DNA of 64,000 nucleotides, taken from assembly GCA_947179485.1 (NCBI GenBank), contig OX359247.1:59059131-59123130 (forward strand), in the 5' to 3' direction. The notes beneath the pieces were generated by a model. The model saw only the letters and a list, made by a program, of their open reading frames with translations. It did no database searches and was not told the origin of the DNA. Positions 22,448-34,639 of the stretch are shown piece after piece. Position 1 is the stretch's first letter, and the number at the start of each line of letters is the position of its first letter. Both the position numbers and the translations under genes were made by a program. Origin of the DNA: Allacma fusca (taxonomy: Eukaryota > Arthropoda > Collembola > Symphypleona > Sminthuridae).

Positions 22448-25254
22448 ATGTCTGACATATCTGTATTTGGTTTGCTTGTAAGCCCAGTGGTAGCATCTTC
22501 TTATTCCTTGGAGCCAAGAAATACTGAGGTTAGTTATTTATAAGTGTTTTAAAAATTTCAGTGCAGTAGACTCCCTCCATAACCGTGTTAGATCCTCAAA
22601 ATCCTGCTCTTATAAAGGAAAATGGTATCCGAAAGAGAAAATTAGCATGGAAACAAACAAGAATAACTAGAAATAAAATTATTAGCTTTAAAGTGCCATA
22701 TTTTTATAAGAGCACTGCTACCAATGGATTCTCATAGTGTCAACTTTTCGTACGTGCAAAGGAAGAAATAACATTGGGGGGGGGGGCAAATATGTGCTCA
22801 AAAAAGTTTGCCTTTACGGAGGATTTCCTTTTACAAGGGGCATTTAACAGCGAGAGTAATAATAATTATTATAACATACAGAATACTACGTAGTGTATAA
22901 AGGCACACAATACACGACATTGTATCCTATTAAAAGGAAAATGTATCGATAGGGGTAATTATAATTTAGCGTTGAAATATGTACATTTTGAATAGACAGC
23001 CTCATTGCCAGGTTGTCGTTTAAAGGGAATTTTGCTTCTGGGACCGTACTTATAGGAAAAGTACTGTGTCTACTGTATTCTGGAGTTACCTGCCTTATTT
23101 GTGCCAGTTGAAGATTATAGAGAGAATGCTCTTGTGATTAACCTTCTCATGCGACAGTGTAATTGACCAAAATATTTGCTAATTGTTTTTGCCTATTTTA
23201 AACCAGATCCTGCCTCCCAAGTTTAAGTTTATGGAATGGCAAGTTCCTCAAATGCCGGAAATAGCCACAGCTTTCCTCGTCGCTGGAAATATTCTGGTTC
23301 TCATATTTGCTTTTTGTGGAAATTCCGCTGCCATCATAGTTTGCCTCCGATCAAAGTAAATAATTTCTAGTAAAATTTTAAATTCGAGGAGACTCCTCAA
23401 ATTTTGACATTATTTTAACATGAATGGCTTACCAGGTTCCCCAGACCAACAACAAAGTTTTACCTGATATCTTTGGCTACTAGTGACTTTGTCCATGCTG
23501 GATTGGTTACAGTTACAGCTTTAGGCTCCTTGACGGACAAATATCATTCTTGGGTATAGTTCAATTACTTCACATATGACTTAAATTAAACATATTTAAA
23601 TGAGTGTGTTTTCAGAACTTATGTCTATTTTCAAAATTTAGTAATTACATATAAAGTTAAGCTTTTCAGACCATGAAAATTAGTTGATTTGAAAGGAATT
23701 ATTTAATATGTTTTAACGAATTTTTGAAAATAGGTGCTGGGTGAATTCATGTGTACAATCACGGATTTTATGCAGCAGTGGACCTTGCTTACAAATTGTA
23801 GCTGCTTGATTGCCATTGCGATTGACAGGTATTGGGCTGTGGTGAGAGGTTTAAAACCACCCTGTTTGCCTCCTTGGATAACAAAATTCCTTTCGTACGT
23901 AGCGATGGCTTGCATCTGGCTTATTCCTATAGGTAGAATTTTTATACAATAAATCTGAATCATAGTAATTATGATTAGGACATTAGTATTAATTGTTACT
24001 GTTACCAGAGCGGGAGACTTGAGAATGCCAGTAGTCATTTGACAGCTATACTGATAACTGTTTGTATAATCAAAATAAACCATTAAGGAGAATATAAAAT
24101 AACTAGTCTTTTGTCAAAAGTATATCTAGTTCATTTTGCCTCTTCATCGATTACATGACATGCTGTACTACGTTTAGGACTATAAGCCAAGGCTTTTCAA
24201 GTGCTTTTTAAACTTGGAAAAATTGATTCCCTTGACCCGACACCCATTTTCAAAACGAAGAAAATATGCTTGCTCTTGTAGTGAGAATATTTTTAGGTAT
24301 CATGTGTATAGTAAAAGGACATTTTACACTCAATGGTAAATGGCTAAAATATCTTGTGTTTTCAAAGTTCCAACTTTGATTACTAAATGCATTAAATTCT
24401 AGGAAGAGAATGTTAAAAAAAGTTTTTGTATTACAGGTTTGTCGGGTCATCTTTTAACATACTACAAACGGGAGCCTTATTGGGTATATGTTTACGATGG
24501 AGAAGAATGGGTCTCCGACAACGCGACGTACTACCTGTGCTATAAGCCCAACTATAACAAAACTGCAGATATGATTTACTATATAGTGCTGGGTTCATTT
24601 TTTACTGCCCTCCTGGCCGTATTCCTTTTCTCGTACATCTCCATCTTGGTTTTCGTTCGGAAAAACTTTCGTCACGTGCCGGGAGAACCGTGTCCAGCCT
24701 CAGCTGGTGGAAGTGAGCAAGGTACACGAAAAATTACTGGAGCTTCGTTTCCAAAAAGGCGCAATCGTCGCACCGCCCATGTCCTCGCAGTACTGATCTC
24801 CATATTTTTAATCACTCGTCTTCCTTTGTGGGTTTTTAATCTCATGATATTCATCGACCAGAAAACATTTGGTACGACGCAGAACTTTTACTTGGTTATT
24901 CAGAGCAGTCTTCAATTACTTTCTTGCCTCAAATCAGCAGTTAATCCATTTATTTACGTTATTTGGAATGACGCACTCCGGTCAGCAGGCAATTCCGTCA
25001 ACAATACGGCCCAAGGTAAAACGAATTTTGGATGTTGTGGAAGAAGCGATTCTTTTCATCATCTGTCAGTGAAGAGACTTTGGGGGAAATTTCGGAGGAA
25101 GACACCTACGAGTTATGACTTTACTGGGCAAAGCAGAATTACACCAGTGTCAACTTGTACACAGAAATATTATACTAGTGATAAAAATGAAACTGGTATA
25201 AAAACTACAACAGTGGATCCCTCATTTTTTCGCACTGGGGACTCTGATTTTTAA
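22448..25254 (+). CDS. class A (rhodopsin-like) G protein-coupled receptor, orphan
   Basis: Six exons: 22448-22528, 23207-23355, 23436-23553, 23734-23932, 24437-25254, with the first (MSDISVFGLL, 27 codons) less certain; all joins keep frame. Strictly, five exons are placed and the sixth would be untranslated. Seven membrane segments are visible: TM1 GNSAAIIVCL, TM2 LISLATSDF (conserved Asp), TM3 starting CTITDF and ending AIDRYWAV, TM4 ACIWLIPIG, TM5 YIVLGSFFTALLAVFLF, TM6 AVLISIFLITRLPLW and TM7 SAVNPFIYVIW (NPxxY). The second extracellular loop has NATYYLCYKP with the usual Cys and a glycosylation site. The intracellular C-tail is Ser/Thr-rich. DRYWAV recalls amine receptors, but position 3.32 is Gln rather than Asp, so a classical aminergic receptor is unlikely. 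The usual CWxP of TM6 is replaced by TRLP. Ligand not inferred. Confidence 0.88.
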
Positions 25255-26298
25255 ATTCTCAGGTTTATCTTCTCCCTAAATGTATGCGCTATGCTTATGT
25301 TTTTACTTAAGCACATTCTAGGTTGTTTGGTTGTGTACACTCGATTGTTAACTTTATCTTTAGATAAATATTAGAGATGTAAAAGAAGAACAAAGGAAAG
25401 AATTGACGATTAAAATAAATAGCCGGAGGTGATTTTATGTAAGTGTACGAACTTTTTGCTCAGGAAACAAAGATAATGTGTGTATTCTCTATAATAGTAG
25501 CACCAATTACATATACTACCAACATTTAAAACAATTTCCGTATAGGAGTATAATATGTATGAAAGTATGGACTCATAAGAGATTATCTCTTGAATATTTT
25601 CACATTCAGTCCGAAATTTTGATGTTTACAATTAACCAAATGAATCCGTAATAATTATTAATTATATGTAAGATACGGGTGATGTTGGTCCGTCACACTT
25701 TTTTAACAATTATTTGAGGATTCACCTTTCAATGATTATGCAGAGTTCCACATTTATATGCTTAGTTAATTACATCGTGCACTTCAGCATTTAATTTATA
25801 TAATTATGACTGCAGAAAACTTTCCTTAATTACAACCGCAAAACATGGCATTGCCGCAAAACGTGGAAATGATAAGCGCATAATCTTTGCAAATAACCAC
25901 TGCAATGGGGTGGAGCAAAGTAAAGTTGTCATGTTTGTTACAAATTTATTGTCCAACCGTTATCTATGACTGTGTAAGTGTCAGGATATTGTTCCCTAAT
26001 CCCGAAATCAGTTAATACAGAATATCTTACCAAGACATACGAAACTACAAAGAAACAATTATTATTGCTGAACAAAACTGTCTTCAAGAGATTGAATCCA
26101 CGATTTATATAAAAAAAGTGCCTAAAATCCGATAAGACTGTTTTTAATAGATATATTTTAGCTGTCATTACAATAGTTCGTGCTGCTACTCTCTTCATAA
26201 ACGGAAAAACGAGAAATAGACGGCAAATATTCTTGCAAAATTATTTGGATTTATTGTATATACTTTTGCATACGTGACAAAAGAAACAGTGTGTTCTA
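25255..26298. other. intergenic, no feature seen
   Basis: GPCR 3' flank and AT-rich spacer. Open frames here are short and without motifs. Confidence 0.4.
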
Positions 26299-27345
26299 AT
26301 GCTGTCAGACTGGACTATTGGCTTTATGAAGTCTTACTTCAACTTACAATTAGGGCATGCCTTGCGTCTAATTCCACTCACTGCCGCTAGGATAAAAACA
26401 AATTGGTCTGCGACCTTTCTGAAAACTTATATTTTCCCATTAATTACAAAGATAATGTTTCAAATAACAAAGTCAAGAGAAAATATTTATCTGGACTTGT
26501 GCTTTTCATTTGTACATTTTGAGAGCCTTTTCATTCAATTCTTAATGTATTTCAAGTCCCAGTCCCAGGATATTCGTTTCATATTTAATGTAATCGTCGA
26601 ACGATTGAAAAAATCGTGTATTGTAACTAATTAATTTTTTCTTTCTTAATTGTATTTTTCGGCCTTACAATTACGTGCGACTAATCCTCATCCCAAGCCG
26701 AACCTCGTCTTTGAAATAATTTATTATTTTCTAACGTATTACCAGCTGTTATAATATTTTCATCATTGTTAGTACAATTTAAAAGTAAACGATATTTCTA
26801 TGCTTATTCGAACCCGAAATGGAATTCCACACGCAATCTGATTATTTTACTTATTTTAGAAACATTTTGTTTGTTTCCTGCTCCGAGTTTTTTTATCCTT
26901 GTTGTAATAATAGTTTCGACGTATTCTATGAGAACTACATTAATTTTAAGGGATCTCAAGTCATTGCGAATATTAAAACCAGAATTTACACTTACAAGTG
27001 GCAACCGTTGAATTGAACATGAAAAGGAAGCAAGCAGTTGCTTATAACTACAAGCAGCTCTTAATTTTAAACTGCTATTTTCGAACTGTTTTGATAAACC
27101 TTTCGGTTATTACAGCAACGAGCTGGATTGTTTATTATTTGTATCTTGTGTATATTTCCATAAGATTTGATGCACAAATGTTTTGCATCACAACTCTTGC
27201 GTGATTCTTCTGTGCCGTGGGATTAGCTGATTTGGAAATTGTTTTGTATTTCTTGCTGGCTCAGATTTTTGAGATCTCTAAAAATCTTTTTGCTTCGTTG
27301 GATAAAAATTCTCTACCAGAAGATATAGACGGCTATTGCGTCTAA
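26299..27345 (+). pseudogene. gustatory-type chemoreceptor pseudogene
   Basis: Broken receptor-like coding sequence. A 111-codon frame from ATG 26299 has an amphipathic N-terminus followed by hydrophobic segments (ALRLIPLTAARIKTNW, then YIFPLI). A second frame (26766-27011) carries LILLILETFCLFPAPSFFIL and VVIIVSTYS. A third (from 26998) carries LINLSVITATSWIVYYLYLVY, then a TGA at 27202, and continues in the same frame with ADLEIVLYFLLAQIFEISKNL to a TAA at 27343. The order of hydrophobic segments and the closing LLAQIFEISKNL fit insect gustatory receptors. At least two frame changes and one stop make a working protein unlikely. Alternative: a multi-exon gene with unusual splice sites. It lies 0.8 kb from the convergent receptor gene at 28.1-29.7 kb. 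Confidence 0.55.
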
Positions 27346-28146
27346 TGCCAATTGGTTTAAAGCTTGCTGGTCATATTACCGGACTACTCCATTGGTAATT
27401 CTTTTACTGGCTTTTCGAATGTCCAGATAACTATTAATAATACGCTAGGTAATATTAAGAGTTTAAATAACCAGTAAACCCCCCTATTTTCGGTGCGGGA
27501 TTTAATCATTCTGACATTCATCAGTCTTTCATTTGGATTAAACTTCGTGTTACTATTGCCCATATTCTTAGTTATTGAAATGATGTCGTAAGTAACAATA
27601 CTTACGGTTGCAATAGTACACTACTTACGGTAGTTACAATCACTACGGTATATAGATCGAGAAATTTTTCCACTTAATTTTGTAATGCTGGCATTTCTCA
27701 TGCAGAGCAGCTATTCGATAACCCATAATAGTAGTAGATCCATTCAGTTGGAACATTCCGAAATTTCTATGTAACAAGTTTCAGTTAACATTTATTGCTG
27801 AAATTTTACATCAAGTGTTCTGTGAAGATTATTAGTTAACGACTGTGGTATAGTTTAAAACATAATCACAAAAACAAGGTTATTTTCATAGAAACATTTG
27901 TAAGTATTCCAAAAATTATTTACCTGTTAATACAATGCGAAGCCTGGTGCTGTTTAATTCTTTGTCTAATAATAATCCCAAGATTTCTCTTTACTGTTTT
28001 TATCCATTGCTATTTACCAAATATCCCAATAATTTCTTATTTTTTTGAAATTGCTTTACTTGTATAAATAATATCAAATGCATATCCCTGCGACTTTTTT
28101 AACACTGTTTCCATTTCCCTTTGACTATTTTTATCTAAAACTGAAT
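27346..28146. other. intergenic, no feature seen
   Basis: Spacer between the receptor pseudogene and the convergent receptor gene. Nothing supportable found. Confidence 0.4.
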
Positions 28147-29669
28147 TCACTTTTCGCGAGCAAGAAGTACTAAATTGGCTGTCCATCCAAAAACGGTAGC
28201 AATTACCATGAGTGCCGTATGAGGTTGATATTCATAAAAGCAGGAAACCCTACATTTGATTGTGCCTAGTCCTTGAAACGATTTCTTCAATAAAATATTT
28301 TTTCCGCAGTTCGATACCATAGTTTGCATTATATCTTTGGCTTCCGCAACCTGGCCTAGCAACGGAAACAGGGATAATTCCACAGGGAGGAACATCGTTG
28401 CAACATATATAAATCCTAATAAATAGGGCAGATCAATTTCATCCCAGAATTGAATGAGAATGTAGATGGCGAGGGCGTGATTGCACACTACCAGAAGACT
28501 CTGTGCGGGGAAGTAAATGGTTTCGCAAGAATTATTTAAGTGATTTGTGACAATTTGAATTTGCCTGTAAGTGTTTATTACATTGACGAGGTCAGAATCC
28601 TCAAGTATGCCAGATCTTGATGCCACCGAGTAAGATCTGTAAAAATTGAAGTATATACATATTTAACAGGTGTGCAAAATATCGACCATTTCTCATGAGA
28701 ATCTGCAAGAAAATTTTTAACAAATTGGTGCTTTCAAGACATGGCAAACTCTGTCCATAAGATCATCAGTGAAACGAGTTAAAATTGGTGGAAAAAACTA
28801 TCCTCGACGTATTTCGTAAGTTTCTTCGCATAAATAATTGTGTAAACATTGTCTACTAGGAGTACTCTTAAAAATGACAATTACGTAGATATATCTAATA
28901 ATTACGCATATAGTTTCACTAGAAAAGAACATTCTACTTGCGGAAGTCAAATTAAAATTACTTTTACAGACCTGATCTTTGCAATCCAACGTCCGCACAC
29001 GTTCCCGTACATAACTAACATCACTAAATAAAAGTACATGACGGTCCATGCTGCAAAAAGACAATAATCATCCAAAAGCCAGCAAAAACACAGAGCAGTA
29101 GTAGATCTGAGATTTTCGGGAATCAACGAAGATAGGTACTGTGGTTCGGTAGGTTTTAACAACAGAACTGAGCTGAAGCAAAGAGTTCCAGGAATCATTG
29201 TGAAGTTCAGTACACGAATCAAGCCTGCCAAACCCCGTTCGCTCTGACCTTCGGCCATTGCCAAATTCAGTTTAGACGGCTTAGCGCAATTATCGTCAGG
29301 TTTCTTAATAGTAGTGTCCATGTCTAAAGAAATTATATCATTGAACGCTTGGACCAATTTTTCAGTATTAATGTAAATATTGAGATACTCAGGAAGCAAT
29401 AGGATATAATAAGTCGCGTATGCCAACGGAACGTATTTGCTGGTTATTGATTGAGTCTCGTCAATTAAACCTGTTAAAAAAGAACAAACAATCGAAACTG
29501 ATACTATTCCTATGTAAAGGACAGGAGCAAAAAGGTTGGAAATTCTGTAGCAAGAGGATTTTATCCTTAATCTGTTTGTCTGTGCGTCCCATAGAAAAGG
29601 TAGGCTGTGAAGGTATTTTGAATAACTGAAAAATATTTTCAGCTGATTAATAGTGGACTTGGCGAACAT
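28147..29669 (-). CDS. seven-transmembrane gustatory-type receptor (two exons)
   Basis: Exon 1 is 29669-28972 and exon 2 is 28636-28147 on the minus strand. The join AG|A restores an Arg codon and keeps frame, giving 395 residues, typical of arthropod gustatory receptors. The N-terminus (SYSKYLHSLPFLWDAQTNRL, then SSCYRISNLF) has the soluble-then-TM1 layout of the family. Membrane segments include APVLYIGIVSVSIVCSFLTG, YVPLAYATYYILLLP, VLNFTMIPGTLCFSSVLLL, CFCWLLDDYCLFAAW with YFYLVMLVMYG, TIYFPAQSLLVVCNHALAIY and LLGFIYVATMFLPVEL. A last one, ALMVIATVFGWTANLVLL, ends the protein. The family's C-terminal TYhhhhhQF signature is not evident (VFGWTANLVLLAREK), so it is a divergent member. The intron donor is GTCTGT, a weak site. 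Assignment rests on topology and length; the ligand is unknown. Confidence 0.72.
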
Positions 29670-31096
29670 TTAGAATTTATTTTATTTATTTCGGTTGCTG
29701 ATAAAAATTTAACAGAAAACTAGCTACACCTGCAGGCAGTGAAACAGCTAAATAAAAGTATAAATATTCTTGTTGGCATGAAACCACTTCTGCTTTGCTA
29801 TCCTGTAAATCTAATATCTTTTAATAAAAGCCAAATTATGTATAATTATTATATTTGAAAACGTATTTACGGTTAAGTATTAATAACAGGTACTAGGTAT
29901 TAATTCCGGCTAAATTGTGAAATTTACAGCTACACCGTATACTTACCATTGGAATGTTAAGACGTATCATTTGCGGTTGTTTCGCAAGTCAAAATGACAC
30001 GGACTGATATGAGGAAATATACTGAACGTATGCACATACATACATAGGTGTATGAGTAAAAAGTTTGCTGACAAGTAATCCTCGCCCCATGCCCACTCAG
30101 GATCAGAATGAAATTTTGTGGGAGTTTAGGTGACCTGGCCCAACGTCCCAGCGAGACCAAAACTTTGGGCCATGTCGCCATGGTTTGCGCAGGAAATCGC
30201 GCAGAAGTTTCCCATAAGAAATTTTCGTTTTCGAAAGTCGATGCTATTTTATACGAATGACACATTTATGGCATGCATTCATCATACGTGGTTCTAGCTG
30301 CCTTCTTGACCTTAGATTGACAAATATTGGTCACTGGTTGGCGAGGGTTACTTGTGAGTGAAATTATACACTATAAATTACTTCACAGCTCTGCTTGAGT
30401 CGTGAATTTCATAAGCAAACTTTAAATTATAGTTTAATTACTCAAATTTATATCTATTTCCAAAGCTATACGCCTTGAACTGGATAATCATCAATGGTTC
30501 TCTTACATTAGTGTCTTGTTGACCCGTTAATATCATGTTTGCGTGGTCGTGTGTCTGTAATATGTACTGTGATGCATATCTGTAGACGTAGACATTGATA
30601 TTGATATATCTAATTAGGCTGATTTGCAGAATAATGGATCTATATATTTAATAACTCGTACATAATATTGAATTAGCTTACTGTCACATATTTTGAACTG
30701 AGAATAAATTGGACTACATGTTTCAACCCCAAAAATAAAAAAAAAACAAAATAACCTATAAACGAAATATGGTAAAACAAATAAACTTTTGTTTTTATTC
30801 TATTACATTATTTTAGTCCAAATGGCCGAAGATCACAGTGGTTAGGATATGACTTCAAGTCCCCAGGAAAGTCTGGATCCAGCCCATAAGGGTCTCTACA
30901 CGGAGTCTTCATCATTACAGAAATGTAAATAGAATTTATAGAAGTGAGTAAATCGAAAACGAGACAAGTAATCTTCGAGGAGCACAATACTCGGAATAAA
31001 AACTTTAATAATTACTTTCTTACATATAATTACTTACTGGAGGTAAATAGATTTGCGTTTTAAAACAACAGCCACACAAGTTTATTTGTATATGTT
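29670..31096. other. intergenic, no feature seen
   Basis: AT-rich spacer. The 102-codon minus-strand open frame at 29957-30265 has no motif I can support. Confidence 0.4.
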
Positions 31097-31668
31097 CTGG
31101 TCCGATGTTTTTAGCACAAATAATTTGTCTGCATGATTTTGAAAAAAAATAAGAATAATGTGGTTCACCAATACAATTTTGTGATATTTGTATTTGATAC
31201 GAGCTAACATCGCAAATAACCAGTAAGGATGGATTAAGCTGATACTCTTAATAATAAATTCTATACATATTTACCTTTGGGGTTTTTTCTTACATATATA
31301 AAAACCAAATAGCAATCTGCGGGCTTGGACGATAACAGTACTGATAAGATGAAATACAGTAAAACACAAACATCACTACACACATTCGAACGTTCGAACA
31401 GTGTAGTATTCTGGTTAAATAAGGTGTAGACATAACACCTTTCATACCGGTTGACGTATACTGCTTCCTAGCAACGAAATCATTAAGAGTTATCGTAATG
31501 TTACAAATAAATCTAAATGATTATTGGTCTATAATTGAACATCTGACCTTTACATGCATTTCCGAAGGATTTTAGAGATTTCCTCTCCTACCTAAAAATA
31601 TGAGTTTCCTAGAAAAAAAATCACCTAAAAGTCAGTCCAAATTCGTGCTTTCTTTATAACAACTTAAA
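31097..31668 (+). repeat. 0.57 kb dispersed direct repeat, copy 2
   Basis: Diverged copy of 21790-22370 in the same orientation. Its right edge lies at the point where the second GGTCTGG MITE inserted. Confidence 0.8.
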
Positions 31669-31676
31669 ATAAATAC

Positions 31677-32143
31677 TAGTGATGCCAATGGTCTGGTCTG
31701 GTCCAGATTTTATGAAACTGGTCTGATCCAAAGCGCAGACCAGACCATTGGTCTGGTCCAGTTTTTCGGACCAGACCAGTGGTCTGATCCAGTCATTCGG
31801 ACCAGACCAGACCAAAGACCATGGTCCGGACCATGGTCCAGAAAACTATTCAGAGCAATTGAATAATCACATTTTATCCAGTCAAATTTTTTTTTATCCT
31901 CAGAAATGACATTTTTAATTTGTTCCACAGGATTTCGTTAACTCATAAATTTTTATTTTGCGTACTTTTGGGACCATGGTCCTGTGGTCTGGTCTGGTCT
32001 GGTCCTGAAGCTGGACCAATTGTATCTGGTCTGGTCCAAGTGTTAGACCAGACCGGACCAGACCATACAAGTCTAGGACCAGACCGGACCAGACCAATAA
32101 CGGACCATTATTAATGGTCCGGACCAGACCATTGGCATCCCTA
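31677..32143. mobile_element. hAT-type MITE, GGTCTGG-word family, copy 2
   Basis: A 467-bp element nearly identical to 13309-13776, with ends TAGTGATGCCAATGG and GGCATCCCTA. A perfect 8-bp duplication ATAAATAC (31669-31676 and 32144-32151) flanks it. The near identity of the two copies points to recent mobility. Confidence 0.93.
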
Positions 32144-32151
32144 ATAAATAC

Positions 32152-33150
32152 AAACTAAAATAAAGTACGTTTGCCAATAATTATTTTAAAATATTTGTAT
32201 CCTTTTAGTATCAAGGATTTCCTCCGACCAAATTTTCCGTTATGTTCCTAATACAGGAATGGTATTAACTGACTAAAAGTTTGGTCTGGATGTATCTGGT
32301 AACGGAAGATCAAAATGTTCGCAAAGGTAGCTGGAAAAAACATTCCAAATTTAACAAGGTCAGCAATGACAAAGAAAGATGGATAGAAAAATATTCTCTA
32401 ATTGCTTGATGATCCGTGTTGCTTTGAATTGCCAAGTTGCTATTTAAATTATCTCCCTATTACACAATTTCAACTCTGAAAGTTTATTGAACTACTGTCA
32501 TAAAAACACTTAAATAAGTTCAAGATCATTACCCACGAAAAATTGAAGCTTTATTGCAGATTTGACAGCAAAAAGTCAGGAAAAGGCTAGTTTAATTCTT
32601 GAAAAGTGGGGAGGTAGTAATGTAACATGTCCCCCCCTGACATATTTTGGAAGGGAGAGGACACTCCGCACTGTGCAGTAGAACCTTTTTTAATCTGGCC
32701 TCTATAAACAAAGCACATTTATATTCCGGGGATCTGAATTTTCCTGAAACTTACATATCTGTTTCTACCGGAATGAATAAAAGCCTTGTTGATATCCCAT
32801 TACATAAAATATGTAAACATTCAGGGCAAACATTTTTAATTTTTTCGATTGATTGTGAATTTGCTGGGTAAATCGGGCTAGTACATATTGCGAAAAGAAT
32901 AGTCTACGTGCTTCTCAAAAGGAAAAAGTCACATTTTGCTTACATTGTTAGTGAGGGAAATAAGGGAAATTAACAAGTCATGAACGGGAATTTGTCTAAA
33001 ATTCAAATTCCTGCTCTGTATAGAAAACGTTTATAAAGTTGTTTCGTATAGCGAGTTTGTACAGATAATGTATAAGTCTCGTGTCCTGGAAAACTGATCT
33101 AAAAACCATTATAGGGTAAGGAATAAAGTGACTACACATTGTGAGTCCAC
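32152..33150. other. no gene seen
   Basis: AT-rich spacer. Its right end (about 33105-33150) is the reverse complement of the PLCG intron that follows exon 19. The 74-codon frame at 32647 has no motif. Confidence 0.4.
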
Positions 33151-34601
33151 TGGGTAAGTTGCTTGACCAATTAAGTTTGAGTCGCCCAAAGTATCCTCGC
33201 CTTGACCAAGGCTATAGATAGTAACAGGTTCGGCCACATCGCATGTAAGAATGAATAGGGCGGAGAGGTGGACAAACTTAGGGGACTGTGACGTCAGTAA
33301 AAGTGATCTCAGCGCGCGCTCTGCTTCTCATTAATTGAGAATCGTATCTGTATTGCAGTAAATAAAAGTATTTAATCTGACCTTTATTTGTGCAATAGTC
33401 TTTTTAACAAAAATACTAAAATGGTTAAACAAGGTAAAGGATCAGATTTAAAAATCCACACGTTCCCTAAAAGCTCTCAATTGGCAAGGGTTTGGGTTGT
33501 TAATTGTAAGAGGAAAGAGAAGGTGAATTGTGTACTATAGCCAGAATTTGTTAAGATCATTTCAGTGAAAGTGATTATGTTCAATATTTGAAAAATGAAC
33601 TTTTGGGTTTGACACCTAAAATATATTAAAAAGTGCTTCCGTTATCAAAGTGTTTCAATTCAGAACTCAACCAGTATCCTTTAAATTAAATCGGAGCCAC
33701 CGTCCACAAAAAAAAGAACTTGGAGATTACGAACTTTTTGCAAAAGACAACTCAAGATTCGAATAAAGGTAAATTTGACGGATAAAAAGCTGTTTATTGC
33801 AACACAGAAGTGAAATAGTTGTAAAACCCCTTAAATATTTATTGAATATTAGTAATTTGTGTTGTGGATCCTAGAAGAACTTTACAAGTGGCGGAATTTC
33901 AATTTTTCAATTTCAAGCAGATTTTAAACATAATTACATATTTTATTTTATTGAAGCAAAGTATACAAATTGTAGTATTACATAGCTCATAAGAGTGTAA
34001 GTACTAAAGCCTATGATGTGACCAAAGAATCATCCAGATTTTTCAAAACCGTAACGCTATTTTTGTTTAAGGTAAAATCGTCAAACGTTACTAAGTTCAC
34101 GGAAGCTGAATTGAAATCCAGAAGGTATTTAGATGGTTATTTAGCATTAAAGCCAATTAATAAATGTGATTTAATTTATGTACGCTCGAAAATGGATCTA
34201 GTGCTCCAAGAGCTACAAAATATGTATTGTGGGTAGATATTTTATCACGAGGTGGTTTAGTTGCTCCTAACACTTATAATATTAGAAAGCAGAAGTCCCG
34301 GGTTAATTTTGTAAAAAGGAACCAATTTGTTTAGTCTGTTGTTTAACTGTGAATTTAATTGTAATACTTTAAAAGATTGAAAAATCTCAGTCAAACTAGT
34401 TTGTTGTTACATACTTGTATAGTATGTGTAGCATGCAATCACTTTTGATTACGTCACAGCGAGGGGGTTGTTTCAGCATACGCTATGGCCGAACCTGTTA
34501 CTATCTATAGCCTTGGCCTTGACCAGAAAATCGGATTAGGGCTAAGTCGGGGTTTAAAACTGTAAAAGAAAATGTTTCATTCCAAATCGGACTGAGACCA
34601 A
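33151..34601 (-). pseudogene. inverted copy of PLCG exon 19, split by a transposon
   Basis: The minus strand of 34601-34525 followed by 33207-33151 corresponds to PLCG exon 19 (C2 domain). The two pieces add to 77 + 57 = 134 nt, exactly the length of the intact exon, once the P-like element and one copy of its 8-bp target duplication are removed. The acceptor side (TTTTTGCAG) is kept, but the donor has become GTGGAC. The piece is inverted relative to the neighbouring copy of the last intron and exon. Confidence 0.85.
33208..34516. mobile_element. P-like DNA transposon with degenerate THAP coding sequence
   Basis: About 1309 bp with inverted ends AAGGCTATAGATAGTAACAG plus GTTCGGCCA (at least 29 bp) and an 8-bp target duplication CCTTGACC (33200-33207 and 34517-34524), as P elements make. 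From 33421 on the plus strand the translation reads MVKQGKGSDLKIHTFPKSSQ and LARVWVVNCKRKE. A stop and frame change follow, then DHFSESDYVQYLKNELLGL. This is the layout of a THAP zinc-finger domain (FP...W...C..HF...DY), the DNA-binding domain of P transposases. A further 72-codon frame at 34018-34236 may be another relic. It is internally deleted and cannot encode a transposase. Confidence 0.8.
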
Positions 34602-34639
34602 CTGCAAAAAGATTTTACAAAACATTTGTATTAGTATTT

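Noticed and set aside
22448..25254. Biogenic amine receptor identity for the GPCR
   Set aside because: Counting back from DRY, position 3.32 is Gln, so the amine-binding Asp is missing.
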